A stretch of DNA of 22,069 nt, taken from assembly GCF_937875145.1 (NCBI RefSeq), contig NZ_CALNCS010000056.1, positions 1 to 22,069 of the forward strand. The letters are read 5' to 3'. Every line of letters begins with the position of its first letter. Position 1 is the first letter of the stretch. Below are positions 1 to 6,976 of this stretch, piece after piece. Below the pieces are notes generated by a model, which was given only the letters and a program-made list of their open reading frames with translations, searched no databases and was not told where the DNA came from. The stretch comes from Alkalibaculum bacchi (GTDB lineage Bacteria; Bacillota; Clostridia; Eubacteriales; Alkalibacteraceae). Made by a program: the position numbers and the translations under genes.

Positions 1-155
1 GTAAGGCAATGCAATACCAAGGGCTTTATATTCATTATTAAAGGTGAGATTTGAAGTAGAAGTTTTGTCTTATTTTATTTTAAGGCATTAGACTCAAAAC
101 ATCCTATCCCCTAAGCAATTTCCCCTTATAGATGCTAAATCTGATAGGTACTTTA

Positions 156-221
156 GAATTAAAAGGGTTTTCTGTACGGTGTTTGTTTACAAATGCTTGA
201 GTCATGAAACTCTTTTAATTC
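156..221. repeat. Imperfect inverted repeat upstream of SDR remnant
   Basis: The arms at 156-171 and 206-221 pair over ten perfect bases (GAATTAAAAG with CTTTTAATTC), then one mismatch, then four more pairs, around a 34-nt loop. No T-tract follows, so it is not a standard terminator. The rest of 1-261 shows no convincing reading frame or promoter. The repeat may be a relic of the lost 5' part of the downstream gene or of an inserted element; its function is unknown. Confidence 0.35.
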
Positions 222-261
222 ACCCATTTTAATAATCATATATCATAATTAGTCTTCTTAT

Positions 262-732
262 ATGTGCGATTCACTCAGGACAGCACTATCAACATCAATA
301 CATTCCAAAGTCTACTGCATAAATTTATTACGCCCATACCATACCTTTCTCAACTCCTTACTATTTTATCTCATCATACATTCAACAGTAATTTTAATAG
401 CTTCTGTCACTGCCTATGAAGGAAACAAGACCTTACTAGATCACTCGTCCTCAAAAGGGGCAATTGTATCTTTCACTCGTTCATTAGCGCTCAACCTAAT
501 AGAAAAAGGAATACGTGTCAATGCGGTTGCTCCAGGGCCAATATGGACACCACTTATCCCTGCATCTTATGGTAAAAAAAAGGTCTCTTCTTTTGGTTCT
601 AACACTCCAATGAAAAGACTGGGGCAACCTTTTGAAATCGCTCCTACGTATGTGTATTTAGCTTTAGAAGACTCGAATTACGTTACTGGACAAGTTTTGC
701 ATGTTAATGGTGGAATTATGGTGAGCTCTTAA
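262..732 (+). pseudogene. Truncated short-chain dehydrogenase/reductase remnant
   Basis: The open frame matches only the C-terminal half of a classical SDR of the YhdF/YhxC (general stress protein 39-like) type. From about residue 48 it reads SVTAYEGN, then SSKGAIVSFTRSLALNL, IRVNAVAPGPIWTPL and, near the end, VTGQVLHVNGG. The N-terminal Rossmann glycine motif (TGxxxGIG) and the first ~130 residues of a normal ~285-residue enzyme are absent. The YxxxK catalytic motif reads HSSSK: the tyrosine codon TAC has become CAC (near position 442). Residues 1-45 are only loosely SDR-like, and no ribosome binding site precedes the ATG. Two independent lesions (missing cofactor domain, missing catalytic tyrosine) make this a decayed gene rather than a short enzyme. 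An expressed non-catalytic fragment cannot be excluded. Confidence 0.85.
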
Positions 733-796
733 ATAAACTAAGAATAATAGTCCAGATTTAAACCTCCTAGTCTACGCCCATGCTGGGCGCACTAGA

Positions 797-827
797 AAAA
801 ATGCTCCACCATTAGTGGAGCATTTTT
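797..827. terminator. Bidirectional intrinsic terminator overlapping a stop codon
   Basis: A perfect 13-bp stem (797-809 with 815-827) surrounds a 5-nt loop and has A/T runs on both flanks, so it can terminate both strands. On the minus strand the last codons of the isomerase gene (Lys-Met-Leu-His) form the left arm and its TAA stop lies in the loop. It also ends any residual transcription of the SDR remnant on the plus strand. Confidence 0.9.
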
Positions 828-1597
828 AATCGATTTTTTCCTTCTTCTAAATATTTCAAATCTGTACCCGGTGCATACTCTAGTATAAAATCACACTCGT
901 CTTTATGAAGTTTTTTCATAGCTTCAAAAACTTCATCCCAAGCTATGTTTCCTGTTCCAATGGGTAAATGTTGGTCTATTTGTCCATTGTTGTCGTGAAT
1001 ATGAAGCCCACAAAGGCGAGGGGCTACTTTTTCTATTACGCTCTTTAAATCCCACTTATTGATATGAGCGTGGCCTAGGTCGATTAAATAACTTACTACT
1101 GGATCTACCTCATCGAGTGCGTGGGTAAATTCCTCTTGTGTATATAAAGATTGACCGTGATAGCCTACATTTTCAAAGGCTAGTTTGACTTTATGTTCTT
1201 TTGCAAACTCTGCAAGACTACAGACTGCATCATAGGCTCTTTTTTGTGCCGTTTCCTTTGAAAAACAAGGTGAACCTAAAAATCCTGGATGCACTACTAC
1301 GTGAGAGGCCTTAATTTGTGCTGCAAACTGTATGGTATCCACATGAATCTTATAGGCTATTCCTCTTAGCTCTTTTATTTGGGCTGTGAGGTTAGTATCC
1401 CATGCAGGCGGGTGAATAGAAAAATGACAACCAGTATCTCTTAGTTTTTTAATCAGTTCTTGCTTCTTGCCTCTATATCTATCCCAGCTTGCTCCATCCA
1501 TCATGAGTTCAATGCTCTGGTGGCCGCCTTTGCTTAATTTTATTACATTTTCATAGACGTCGTCGTTTAGAAAAATAAGCTCTGAATAACTAATCAT
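812..1597 (-). CDS. Sugar phosphate isomerase/epimerase-like TIM barrel protein
   Basis: This 261-residue protein has the xylose-isomerase-like TIM-barrel (AP endonuclease 2) fold typical of 'sugar phosphate isomerase/epimerase' annotations. Candidate metal and catalytic residues are in the expected order: H103 in VVHPG, E142 in LAFENVG, D173 and H176 in LIDLGHAH, H199/H201 in GLHIHD, H210 and E240 in FILEYAP. It has no signal peptide and should be cytosolic. ATG is preceded by AAGGA at good spacing. It is the last gene of the five-gene minus-strand operon with a lipoprotein-dependent ABC transporter, starting 46 nt after the ATPase stop, so it probably acts on the imported compound, a sugar, sugar phosphate or cyclitol. 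The exact substrate cannot be read from sequence; inosose isomerase or tagatose-epimerase-like activity, or an endonuclease IV-like role, are alternatives, the last unlikely. Confidence 0.85.
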   Translation of the reverse strand: MISYSELIFLNDDVYENVIKLSKGGHQSIELMMDGASWDRYRGKKQELIKKLRDTGCHFSIHPPAWDTNLTAQIKELRGIAYKIHVDTIQFAAQIKASHVVVHPGFLGSPCFSKETAQKRAYDAVCSLAEFAKEHKVKLAFENVGYHGQSLYTQEEFTHALDEVDPVVSYLIDLGHAHINKWDLKSVIEKVAPRLCGLHIHDNNGQIDQHLPIGTGNIAWDEVFEAMKKLHKDECDFILEYAPGTDLKYLEEGKNRLKMLH

Positions 1598-1643
1598 TTC
1601 TATCCTTCTCTCTAGGTGATGAACTTTGGATAAAGCTCCCGCT

Positions 1644-2705
1644 TTAAACCATAATTATTTTGTTCATATCAAACGTAATTTCAATCTCTTCTTTTTCTTT
1701 TAGTGCTATTGTATTTGGTACTTCGAAAAATATGTTTTGATTACCAAGGCTTGCTTCAATCTGATAAAATCCACCCATAAATACGAGTTGTTCAATAGTG
1801 ACCTTTACTTTGAAATCATCTTTTTTACCTTTAGTGACGAGATGAATGTCTTCAGGTCGGATGAACACATTTATTTCACTGCCATCTTTCATGGTTTCAA
1901 TTCCTGTATAAGGGATCTTTATAAAGCCTAAATCTACGCTGTCCTTCTCTTTTTCACTTTTGATGGTGCCTTTTAAGGCATTGATCTTTCCAATAAATTG
2001 TGCTGTATAAGCGGACTTTGGCGATAGATAGATGTTTTCCGGCGTGTCAATCTGCTCAATGACTCCTTTATTGACAATAGCGATTCTGTCCGCTATAGCC
2101 ATAGCTTCTCTTTGGTCATGGGTAACATATATAGTTGTAATGCCGAGTTTTCGAAGCATCTTGCCTAATTCGATTCGCAGTCGTTCCTTTAATTTAGCGT
2201 CTAGTGCAGTCAGTGGTTCATCCATAAGCAAGACTTTTGGCTTTATAGCCAGCACTCTAGCTATCGCTACTCGTTGTTGTTGACCACCAGACAAATGCAT
2301 AGGCTTTTTATCTAGAAGCTCCTGTAGATTCATCATATGAACTAATTCTTTCACTCGATTGTTGATTATTTCTTTGCTTAATTTTTGCAATTTTAAACCA
2401 AATGATATGTTTTCTCTTACCGTCATCGTTGGAAACAAGGCATAATTTTGAAACACAAAGCCAATATTTCGCTTTTCTACAGGGACCCCTGTAATTTCTT
2501 GATTGTAAAAGTAGATTTCACCGCTTGTCTTTTCCTCTAATCCTGCAATCGTTCGAAGAAGGGTACTCTTTCCACAGCCAGAAGATCCTAGCAAAACCAA
2601 AATTTCTCCTTCATTGATTTCAAGATTAATATCGTTTAATGTCTTGGTGCCATCATGGTACATTTTATTGATATGGCGTATGGAAATATGTGTTTTGTCT
2701 TTCAT
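1644..2705 (-). CDS. ABC transporter ATP-binding protein (PotA/FbpC-like)
   Basis: This is the 353-residue cytoplasmic ATPase of an importer. The nucleotide-binding domain is complete: Walker A GSSGCGKST at 40-48, Q-loop Q86, signature LSGGQQQR at 138-145, Walker B VLLMDEP at 158-164 and switch H196. Residues ~240-353 form the C-terminal TOBE-type regulatory domain usual in PotA, FbpC and UgpC/MalK-like subunits. It follows the second permease by 13 nt and precedes the isomerase gene, so it belongs to the same operon and should energise the two permeases. Its class fits iron, polyamine, 2-aminoethylphosphonate or sugar-phosphate (AfuABC-like) uptake; the sequence alone does not choose among them. 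Confidence 0.95.
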   Translation of the reverse strand: MKDKTHISIRHINKMYHDGTKTLNDINLEINEGEILVLLGSSGCGKSTLLRTIAGLEEKTSGEIYFYNQEITGVPVEKRNIGFVFQNYALFPTMTVRENISFGLKLQKLSKEIINNRVKELVHMMNLQELLDKKPMHLSGGQQQRVAIARVLAIKPKVLLMDEPLTALDAKLKERLRIELGKMLRKLGITTIYVTHDQREAMAIADRIAIVNKGVIEQIDTPENIYLSPKSAYTAQFIGKINALKGTIKSEKEKDSVDLGFIKIPYTGIETMKDGSEINVFIRPEDIHLVTKGKKDDFKVKVTIEQLVFMGGFYQIEASLGNQNIFFEVPNTIALKEKEEIEITFDMNKIIMV

Positions 2706-2718
2706 CTTAGTACCTTCC

Positions 2719-3519
2719 TTATTTTACTTTCGATTTATTTAGTCGGTTTAATATATAACTCAAAGGGATTGCTAGAGCTAAAAACAATGTAGTAAACGCA
2801 CTTCCCACTTCAATACGCAGTGAGGCGTAAGACTCATACATCCCCACTGGAAAAGTCATTAAAGAAGGGGTGTATAGGAAAAAGGTAATATTAAATTCAC
2901 CTAGTGACGTCATAAACACATTAATTGCACCTGAAAATACAGATACGCGAATTGCAGGGAAAATCACCGTAAAAAATCGTCTAAATGGTCCTGCACCTAA
3001 AGCCTGAGCGCACTCATCAATAGAGCGCAAATCTGTAGAACGAATAGCTCCAGTTACTGCTCGAAACATAAGGGGAAAGGTAAAGATTACATGACCGATT
3101 AAAATAAGTACACCAGAGCTTCGCATAACTGGAAAGGATTGCGCTAGGGCCAAACCAATAGCGATGCCTGGTACAGCAGCAGGTAGTGTTAATAATTCCT
3201 CTACTACTTTCATCCACTTAGAATGGCTAAACCTCGACATTGCTATACTATAAGCTGCCATACTTCCAATAAATACATTAATGAGAACTGTTAGAAAAGT
3301 GATAAGTAATGTGAGTCCAATAGTATGACCGTAATATTGAAACACGTATTTATACCAGTCTAACGTCACTCCACTGCCAAACATGCTCTCGCCCCAATAT
3401 TTAGAAAAGGAGCCAAGAATGGTAAAGACAATAGGTAAAGTTAAGAAAAGGGTGGTTAGTAGAATTAGTGCGTATACAATAAACTTTAATAGTTTTCCCG
3501 TCAAATTATAGGTTTCCAT
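2719..3519 (-). CDS. ABC transporter permease (second subunit)
   Basis: This is a 266-residue integral membrane protein of the binding-protein-dependent transport family with about six hydrophobic segments. The cytoplasmic coupling (EAA) loop is visible at residues ~169-188 as ECAQALGAGPFRRFFTVIFP, which docks on the ATPase. The ATG lies 4 nt after the stop of the first permease, and AAGGGG overlapping that stop serves as ribosome binding site, so translation is probably coupled. The length matches PotC/FbpB-half/PhnV-like permeases. It should form a heterodimer with the product of the preceding gene in the cytoplasmic membrane. Confidence 0.93.
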   Translation of the reverse strand: METYNLTGKLLKFIVYALILLTTLFLTLPIVFTILGSFSKYWGESMFGSGVTLDWYKYVFQYYGHTIGLTLLITFLTVLINVFIGSMAAYSIAMSRFSHSKWMKVVEELLTLPAAVPGIAIGLALAQSFPVMRSSGVLILIGHVIFTFPLMFRAVTGAIRSTDLRSIDECAQALGAGPFRRFFTVIFPAIRVSVFSGAINVFMTSLGEFNITFFLYTPSLMTFPVGMYESYASLRIEVGSAFTTLFLALAIPLSYILNRLNKSKVK

Positions 3520-3523
3520 CCTT

Positions 3524-4333
3524 TCACCCCTTCTCCATTAGTGACCTTGAAAATAAATTGAGCACAAGGCTTACAACAGCTACTACAATAGCCATGGTAC
3601 TGGCAATCTCAATATTAAAGTAATTCGTATATTCTGTGTACATGAGAATTGGTAAAATCTCAAACTGATTGGCTAATGTAAATGCTGTTCCAAATGCACT
3701 CATAGAAGTGGAAAATGCAATAGAAGCTGCAGATACAAATACAGGAGCTAGCGTAGGTATTACGACTTTAAATATAGCCTGTTGTTCATTGGCCCCAACG
3801 GTTCGAGCAGCCTCTTCAAGGCGAGGATCAAACTCCACTACAGCACCATAAAGAATCATAACGGTCTTAGGAATGGAAAAGTAGAGATAAGCAAAAAAGA
3901 TTCCAGTAATAGTGTAGGCGATTGCGCCTAGTGCCTCACCTGTAATCATTTTTGTAAACATAGGTATTACCCCTGTAGTACCAAAGAGGATTATAATCAT
4001 AAAACCTACAACAACTCCAGGTAAAGATACCGGAAATGTAATTAAAGTAATAAACAAATTCTTTCCCTTAAAATCCGTTCTAGCCAAGAAAAATGCAATG
4101 ATTGCCCCAATAAGAATAGAAGTAACGGTAACAATAGTTGACAGCATTAAACTATTGATCATAGCCTGAAAATAGCGTTTATTTGTGACAATCAATATAT
4201 AATTTTCAGGAGTAAACCCTCCTTCTCCACTAAAGCTTTTTAAGGCCAATAAAATAAGTGGGAAGAAAAAGAACAGGGTAAAGAGGATCATTGTCGGCAA
4301 AACAAATGAAACTTTTGTGAATTTACCTTTCAT
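3524..4333 (-). CDS. ABC transporter permease (first subunit)
   Basis: This 269-residue membrane protein has a first transmembrane segment at ~8-30 and further hydrophobic segments. Its coupling-loop EAA motif lies at ~173-192 (EEAARTVGANEQQ, followed by FKVVIP). It is PotB/PhnU-like. It follows the substrate-binding protein gene after a 69-nt gap containing an imperfect hairpin (4351-4393), and it is followed after 4 nt by its partner permease. Together they should form the membrane channel of the importer. No truncation or missing motif is seen. Confidence 0.93.
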   Translation of the reverse strand: MKGKFTKVSFVLPTMILFTLFFFFPLILLALKSFSGEGGFTPENYILIVTNKRYFQAMINSLMLSTIVTVTSILIGAIIAFFLARTDFKGKNLFITLITFPVSLPGVVVGFMIIILFGTTGVIPMFTKMITGEALGAIAYTITGIFFAYLYFSIPKTVMILYGAVVEFDPRLEEAARTVGANEQQAIFKVVIPTLAPVFVSAASIAFSTSMSAFGTAFTLANQFEILPILMYTEYTNYFNIEIASTMAIVVAVVSLVLNLFSRSLMEKG

Positions 4334-4350
4334 ATTCGTACCTTTCTAAT

Positions 4351-4393
4351 TTGCCAGATACGAACCTCATAAAGAAAGATTTGTATCCGGCAA
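4351..4393 (-). promoter_or_regulatory. Intercistronic hairpin between binding-protein and permease genes
   Basis: The arms 4351-4361 and 4383-4393 (TTGCCAGATAC and GTATCCGGCAA) are complementary at 10 of 11 positions around a 21-nt loop. No U-run follows on the minus strand, so it is probably not a full terminator. Hairpins at this place in importer operons often stabilise the binding-protein mRNA or reduce read-through so that the binding protein is made in excess. That role is inferred here. Confidence 0.6.
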
Positions 4394-4402
4394 TTAATAT
4401 AT

Positions 4403-5428
4403 TTACTGACCTAGTATTTCACTTGTCCATCGCGCATTAAAGGATTCTTGCACCTGTGACATCTTTTCCCAATCTACATCTACAGCTCTTTCGTAGTCTG
4501 AATCTGGTAAGAACTTGTCCTTTACTTCATCACTCATAGCAGAAGCGTTCATTGGTCGAACAAAACCTTTTGAGAATAACTCTTGTCCTTCATCTGAGAA
4601 TAAGTAATCAATAAGTTCCTTGCCGTTTTCTTGATTTGGTGCATCTTTAACTAAACCAACTATGTACGGGATTTTTACTGTTCCCTCTTGTGGGATGACT
4701 ACTTCAATAGGTCCATTTTGATTGTATTTAAGACCATAGCCATTAAAATCAGCATCAATTAAGATTGGAATTTCACCTTTCATTAATTTTGCAGTAGAAG
4801 TTTGCATAGGGTAAACTACTTCATTTTTGTTTAACTCTTTAAAATACTCAATAGTAGTGTCAAAATTATCAAGTGATCCACCTAGCGCTTCATTTACAGC
4901 TATTGTTGCGCTATAACCTACTGCAGCAGATGTAGGGTCAAGCATTCCGATTTTTCCTTTGTACATTGGATCTAATAAATCTTCCCAACTCTTTGGCACT
5001 GGTAAATCTCCTAGAGCTTCTGTATTTGCTAAAATGGCAATAGATCCATAATGAACTGTAGAGTATAGACCCTCTTCATCTTTTAAAGAAGAATCAATTT
5101 GGTCAAAGTATGGGTGTTTGTAAGATTCTAATACACCTGCTTCTTCTGCTTTGCTTCCAAAAGCAATTCCCAAATAGACCATATCTGCTAGAGGGCTATC
5201 CTTTTCAGCGATTAAAGCTGTTAAGGATTGTCCACTATTTTTATTGTCATTTGGAGCTGTGATTCCTGTTTCTTTATTAAACTCAGTGAGGACATTTCCC
5301 CAGTTTACCCAGTCTTGTGGAGTATTGTATGTAATAACCTCTTTGCCACTTGAACTACACCCCACTAAAATAGACATAACACATACTAATACGGCTGCTG
5401 CTTTAATCCATTTCTTTTTACTCAACAT
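4403..5428 (-). CDS. Substrate-binding lipoprotein of ABC importer
   Basis: This is a 341-residue extracellular solute-binding protein. The N-terminus is a lipoprotein signal, with positive residues at 4-9, a hydrophobic core, and lipobox ILVG before Cys24, so it should be anchored outside the membrane. The mature part has the iron/putrescine/AEP-type (family 1/6) architecture, including an early ITYNTPQDWVNW segment and the hinge-like SWEDLLDPMYKGKIGMLDP. It is the first gene of the operon. The ATG is preceded by AAAGGTG and by a predicted promoter overlapped by a LacI-type palindrome. Related families bind ferric iron, 2-aminoethylphosphonate, hexose phosphates or polyamines. The neighbouring isomerase and LacI regulator favour a sugar-phosphate-like ligand, which is inference. 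Confidence 0.92.
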   Translation of the reverse strand: MLSKKKWIKAAAVLVCVMSILVGCSSSGKEVITYNTPQDWVNWGNVLTEFNKETGITAPNDNKNSGQSLTALIAEKDSPLADMVYLGIAFGSKAEEAGVLESYKHPYFDQIDSSLKDEEGLYSTVHYGSIAILANTEALGDLPVPKSWEDLLDPMYKGKIGMLDPTSAAVGYSATIAVNEALGGSLDNFDTTIEYFKELNKNEVVYPMQTSTAKLMKGEIPILIDADFNGYGLKYNQNGPIEVVIPQEGTVKIPYIVGLVKDAPNQENGKELIDYLFSDEGQELFSKGFVRPMNASAMSDEVKDKFLPDSDYERAVDVDWEKMSQVQESFNARWTSEILGQ

Positions 5429-5454
5429 TTACACACCTTTCGATATTAATTATT

Positions 5455-5476
5455 TATATTAATTCGCATTAATATA
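5455..5476. promoter_or_regulatory. LacI-type operator candidate, CpG-centred palindrome
   Basis: The 9-bp arms TATATTAAT (5455-5463) and ATTAATATA (5468-5476) are perfect inverted copies around TCGC, which places a CpG at the dyad centre, as in many LacI/PurR/CcpA-family operators. It overlaps the predicted -10 (5474-5479) and start region of the transporter operon, a position suited to repression by the adjacent LacI-family protein. Confidence 0.65.
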
Positions 5477-5503
5477 TTAATTATCAGTAAGTATCTACGG
5501 CAA
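5474..5503 (-). promoter_or_regulatory. Predicted sigma-A promoter of the ABC transporter operon
   Basis: On the minus strand a -35-like TTGCCG (5498-5503) and a -10-like TAATAT (5474-5479) are separated by 18 nt, about 45 bp upstream of the start codon of the binding-protein gene. The match is moderate, but the overlap with the CpG-centred palindrome supports it. Confidence 0.5.
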
Positions 5504-5619
5504 ATTTTACTGATCACAAAACCAATGTCATTTATCTCTTTCAATTGTTTTCTGTAACTATAAATATAAAGCATAGGCATTATCGTTTCATTAAGGATAC
5601 ATTAATATTTGATTAATCG

Positions 5620-5640
5620 ATGTATTAATAATTAATACAT
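5620..5640. promoter_or_regulatory. Perfect AT-rich palindrome upstream of the lacI gene
   Basis: The 10-bp arms (ATGTATTAAT and ATTAATACAT) are exact inverted copies around a single central A. It contains two of the ATTAAT boxes and lies about 100 bp upstream of the LacI start codon. It is probably an autoregulatory or looping operator, although it lacks the central CpG of the other palindrome. Confidence 0.5.
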
Positions 5641-5680
5641 ATAACAAATACTTATTAATAATTTAATAGGAATTTAACGC

Positions 5681-5691
5681 ACCCCAGGGGT
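5681..5691. promoter_or_regulatory. GC-rich palindrome near the lacI promoter
   Basis: ACCCC-A-GGGGT is an 11-bp palindrome of mostly G and C in very AT-rich DNA. It ends 8 bp before a TATAAT (5700-5705) that may be the lacI -10, so it occupies the place of the -35, where no TTGACA-like hexamer is seen. It may be the site of a second regulator. Confidence 0.4.
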
Positions 5692-5743
5692 TCTATTGTT
5701 ATAATAACTATTATAGAATTTAGATTAGATTAAGAGGGATATT

Positions 5744-6808
5744 ATGACGAATAAAAAAGCAACTACTGATGATATTGCGAAATCAGCAGGCGTATCACAA
5801 TCTACAGTATCTATGGTGCTTAACGGAAATACAGGTGCAAAATTTTCTGATGAAACAGTAGAGAAAGTTTTTAAAGCAGCTAAACAATTAAACTACAAAC
5901 CGTCCAAAAAGAGAGCACTAACTCAGAGTAAACCAAATAATTGCATTGCTCTCGTGTGCCCTACTCTTGACAATCCATACTATTCATCTCTCATTCAGAC
6001 TCTAGAAAATGAGATCACTAGCAGAGAATATACTACCATAATTTTCAATACATTGAGAGACCCTAAAAAGGAAGAGAACTTTTTAAATTTATTTCGCCAA
6101 TTCCCACTAAGCGGGATTATTTTTACTACCATGCCCTTTCATAAAGAGCAGGTAGAAATCATGTCACTAAACATTCCCATTGTCATTATGAGCGATAAAA
6201 GCGAATATATGGAATCCGATACCATTGAAATTAACAGTAAAGAAGAAGGAATCCTTGTAGCAGAGCACCTTATTGAACTTGGGCATAAAAACATCGCCTA
6301 CATAACTACGCCTCTAGGCACTTGTAGTACTCAAAGAAGAAGAAGATTAGAAGGGGTACAAAAGACTGTAGATAATTTTAATGTAAAACTAAACGTATTT
6401 GAAAACAAAGAAGAAAATATTGGAAAAAAATACAGACTAAATTCGGAGTACTATACTGGTTTTACTCTAGCTGAAAAGGCAAGAAAAGATCCGACGATTA
6501 CGGGCTATATTGGAGTAAACGACATGGTAGCATATGGAATTATGGACAATTTGCTCTCTCAAGGAGTCCGAGTATCAGAAGACGTATCTGTTTGTGGCTT
6601 TGATAATATTTTTCCTTCGGAATTTAGAAAAATCTCATTGACTACAATAGACTCCTTTTTATTAAAGAAGGGAAGTGACTCTGTAAATTTGCTATTTCGA
6701 AAAATCAATCTAGAAAATAAAGAAAAAGAAGTATTTGATATTCACCGCATTCAGTACAGGCCAAAGCTGATTGTTCGAAGTTCTACTGGACCTTGCGGTC
6801 AGTTCTAA
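5744..6808 (+). CDS. LacI-family transcriptional regulator
   Basis: This 354-residue protein has an N-terminal LacI helix-turn-helix at ~7-30 (TDDIAKSAGVSQSTVSMVLN) and a hinge region after LNYKPSK (49-55). The effector-binding core is periplasmic-binding-protein-like, with the family pattern LVCPTLDNPYYSSLIQ, then AEHLIELGHKNIAYITTP and later YIGVNDMVAYGIMDNL and SVCGFDN. ATG follows GAGGG by 5 nt. It is transcribed away from the ABC operon across the ATTAAT-rich spacer and is the obvious candidate for its repressor, with the imported compound or a derivative as effector. The hinge sequence SKKRAL keeps a leucine that could intercalate at a central CpG. No intrinsic terminator is evident downstream. 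Confidence 0.93.
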   Translation: MTNKKATTDDIAKSAGVSQSTVSMVLNGNTGAKFSDETVEKVFKAAKQLNYKPSKKRALTQSKPNNCIALVCPTLDNPYYSSLIQTLENEITSREYTTIIFNTLRDPKKEENFLNLFRQFPLSGIIFTTMPFHKEQVEIMSLNIPIVIMSDKSEYMESDTIEINSKEEGILVAEHLIELGHKNIAYITTPLGTCSTQRRRRLEGVQKTVDNFNVKLNVFENKEENIGKKYRLNSEYYTGFTLAEKARKDPTITGYIGVNDMVAYGIMDNLLSQGVRVSEDVSVCGFDNIFPSEFRKISLTTIDSFLLKKGSDSVNLLFRKINLENKEKEVFDIHRIQYRPKLIVRSSTGPCGQF

Positions 6809-6893
6809 GTTGTGTGTTGTAAGTTCTACGTTTCAACAATAGTCAAATGGTAGTTAAACTACATGTTTATTCTTTTGTATATTGTAAGCAAAG

Positions 6894-6932
6894 ATCCTTC
6901 GCTGCGCTCCAGGATGACTGGGCAGCAGCTAG
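6894..6932. repeat. Possible short dispersed palindromic repeat
   Basis: ATCCT (6894-6898) and AGGAT (6911-6915) flank TCGCTGCGCTCC, a GC-rich island in AT-rich convergent intergenic DNA. A related arrangement occurs at 11679-11698 (CATCCC, then TTACGCTC, then GGGATG). Sequences of this type are commonly interspersed in clostridial genomes, but two copies do not prove a family. Confidence 0.35.
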
Positions 6933-6976
6933 GGTCAAATATGTGACTTACATCGCAGTGAACAATGAATATAGAG

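Larger units (their letters stand above)
5429..5743. promoter_or_regulatory. Divergent control region with nine ATTAAT boxes
   Basis: This 315-bp spacer separates the transporter operon (leftward) from the LacI gene (rightward). The self-complementary hexamer ATTAAT occurs at 5445, 5458, 5468, 5476, 5601, 5612, 5624, 5631 and 5654, in two clusters about 120 bp apart. Chance would give one or two copies in DNA of this composition. The left cluster covers the operon promoter; the right lies upstream of lacI. The middle (5485-5595) shows no clear element. The layout suggests a repressor bound to both clusters, possibly with looping. Confidence 0.65.

Noticed and set aside
5244..5462. Plus-strand frame over the start of the binding-protein gene
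   Set aside because: It is antisense to a well-supported lipoprotein gene, with no ribosome binding site or family match.
6787..6803. ACTGGACC/GGTCAGT fold at the end of lacI as a terminator
   Set aside because: The stem is bulged and no T-run follows.
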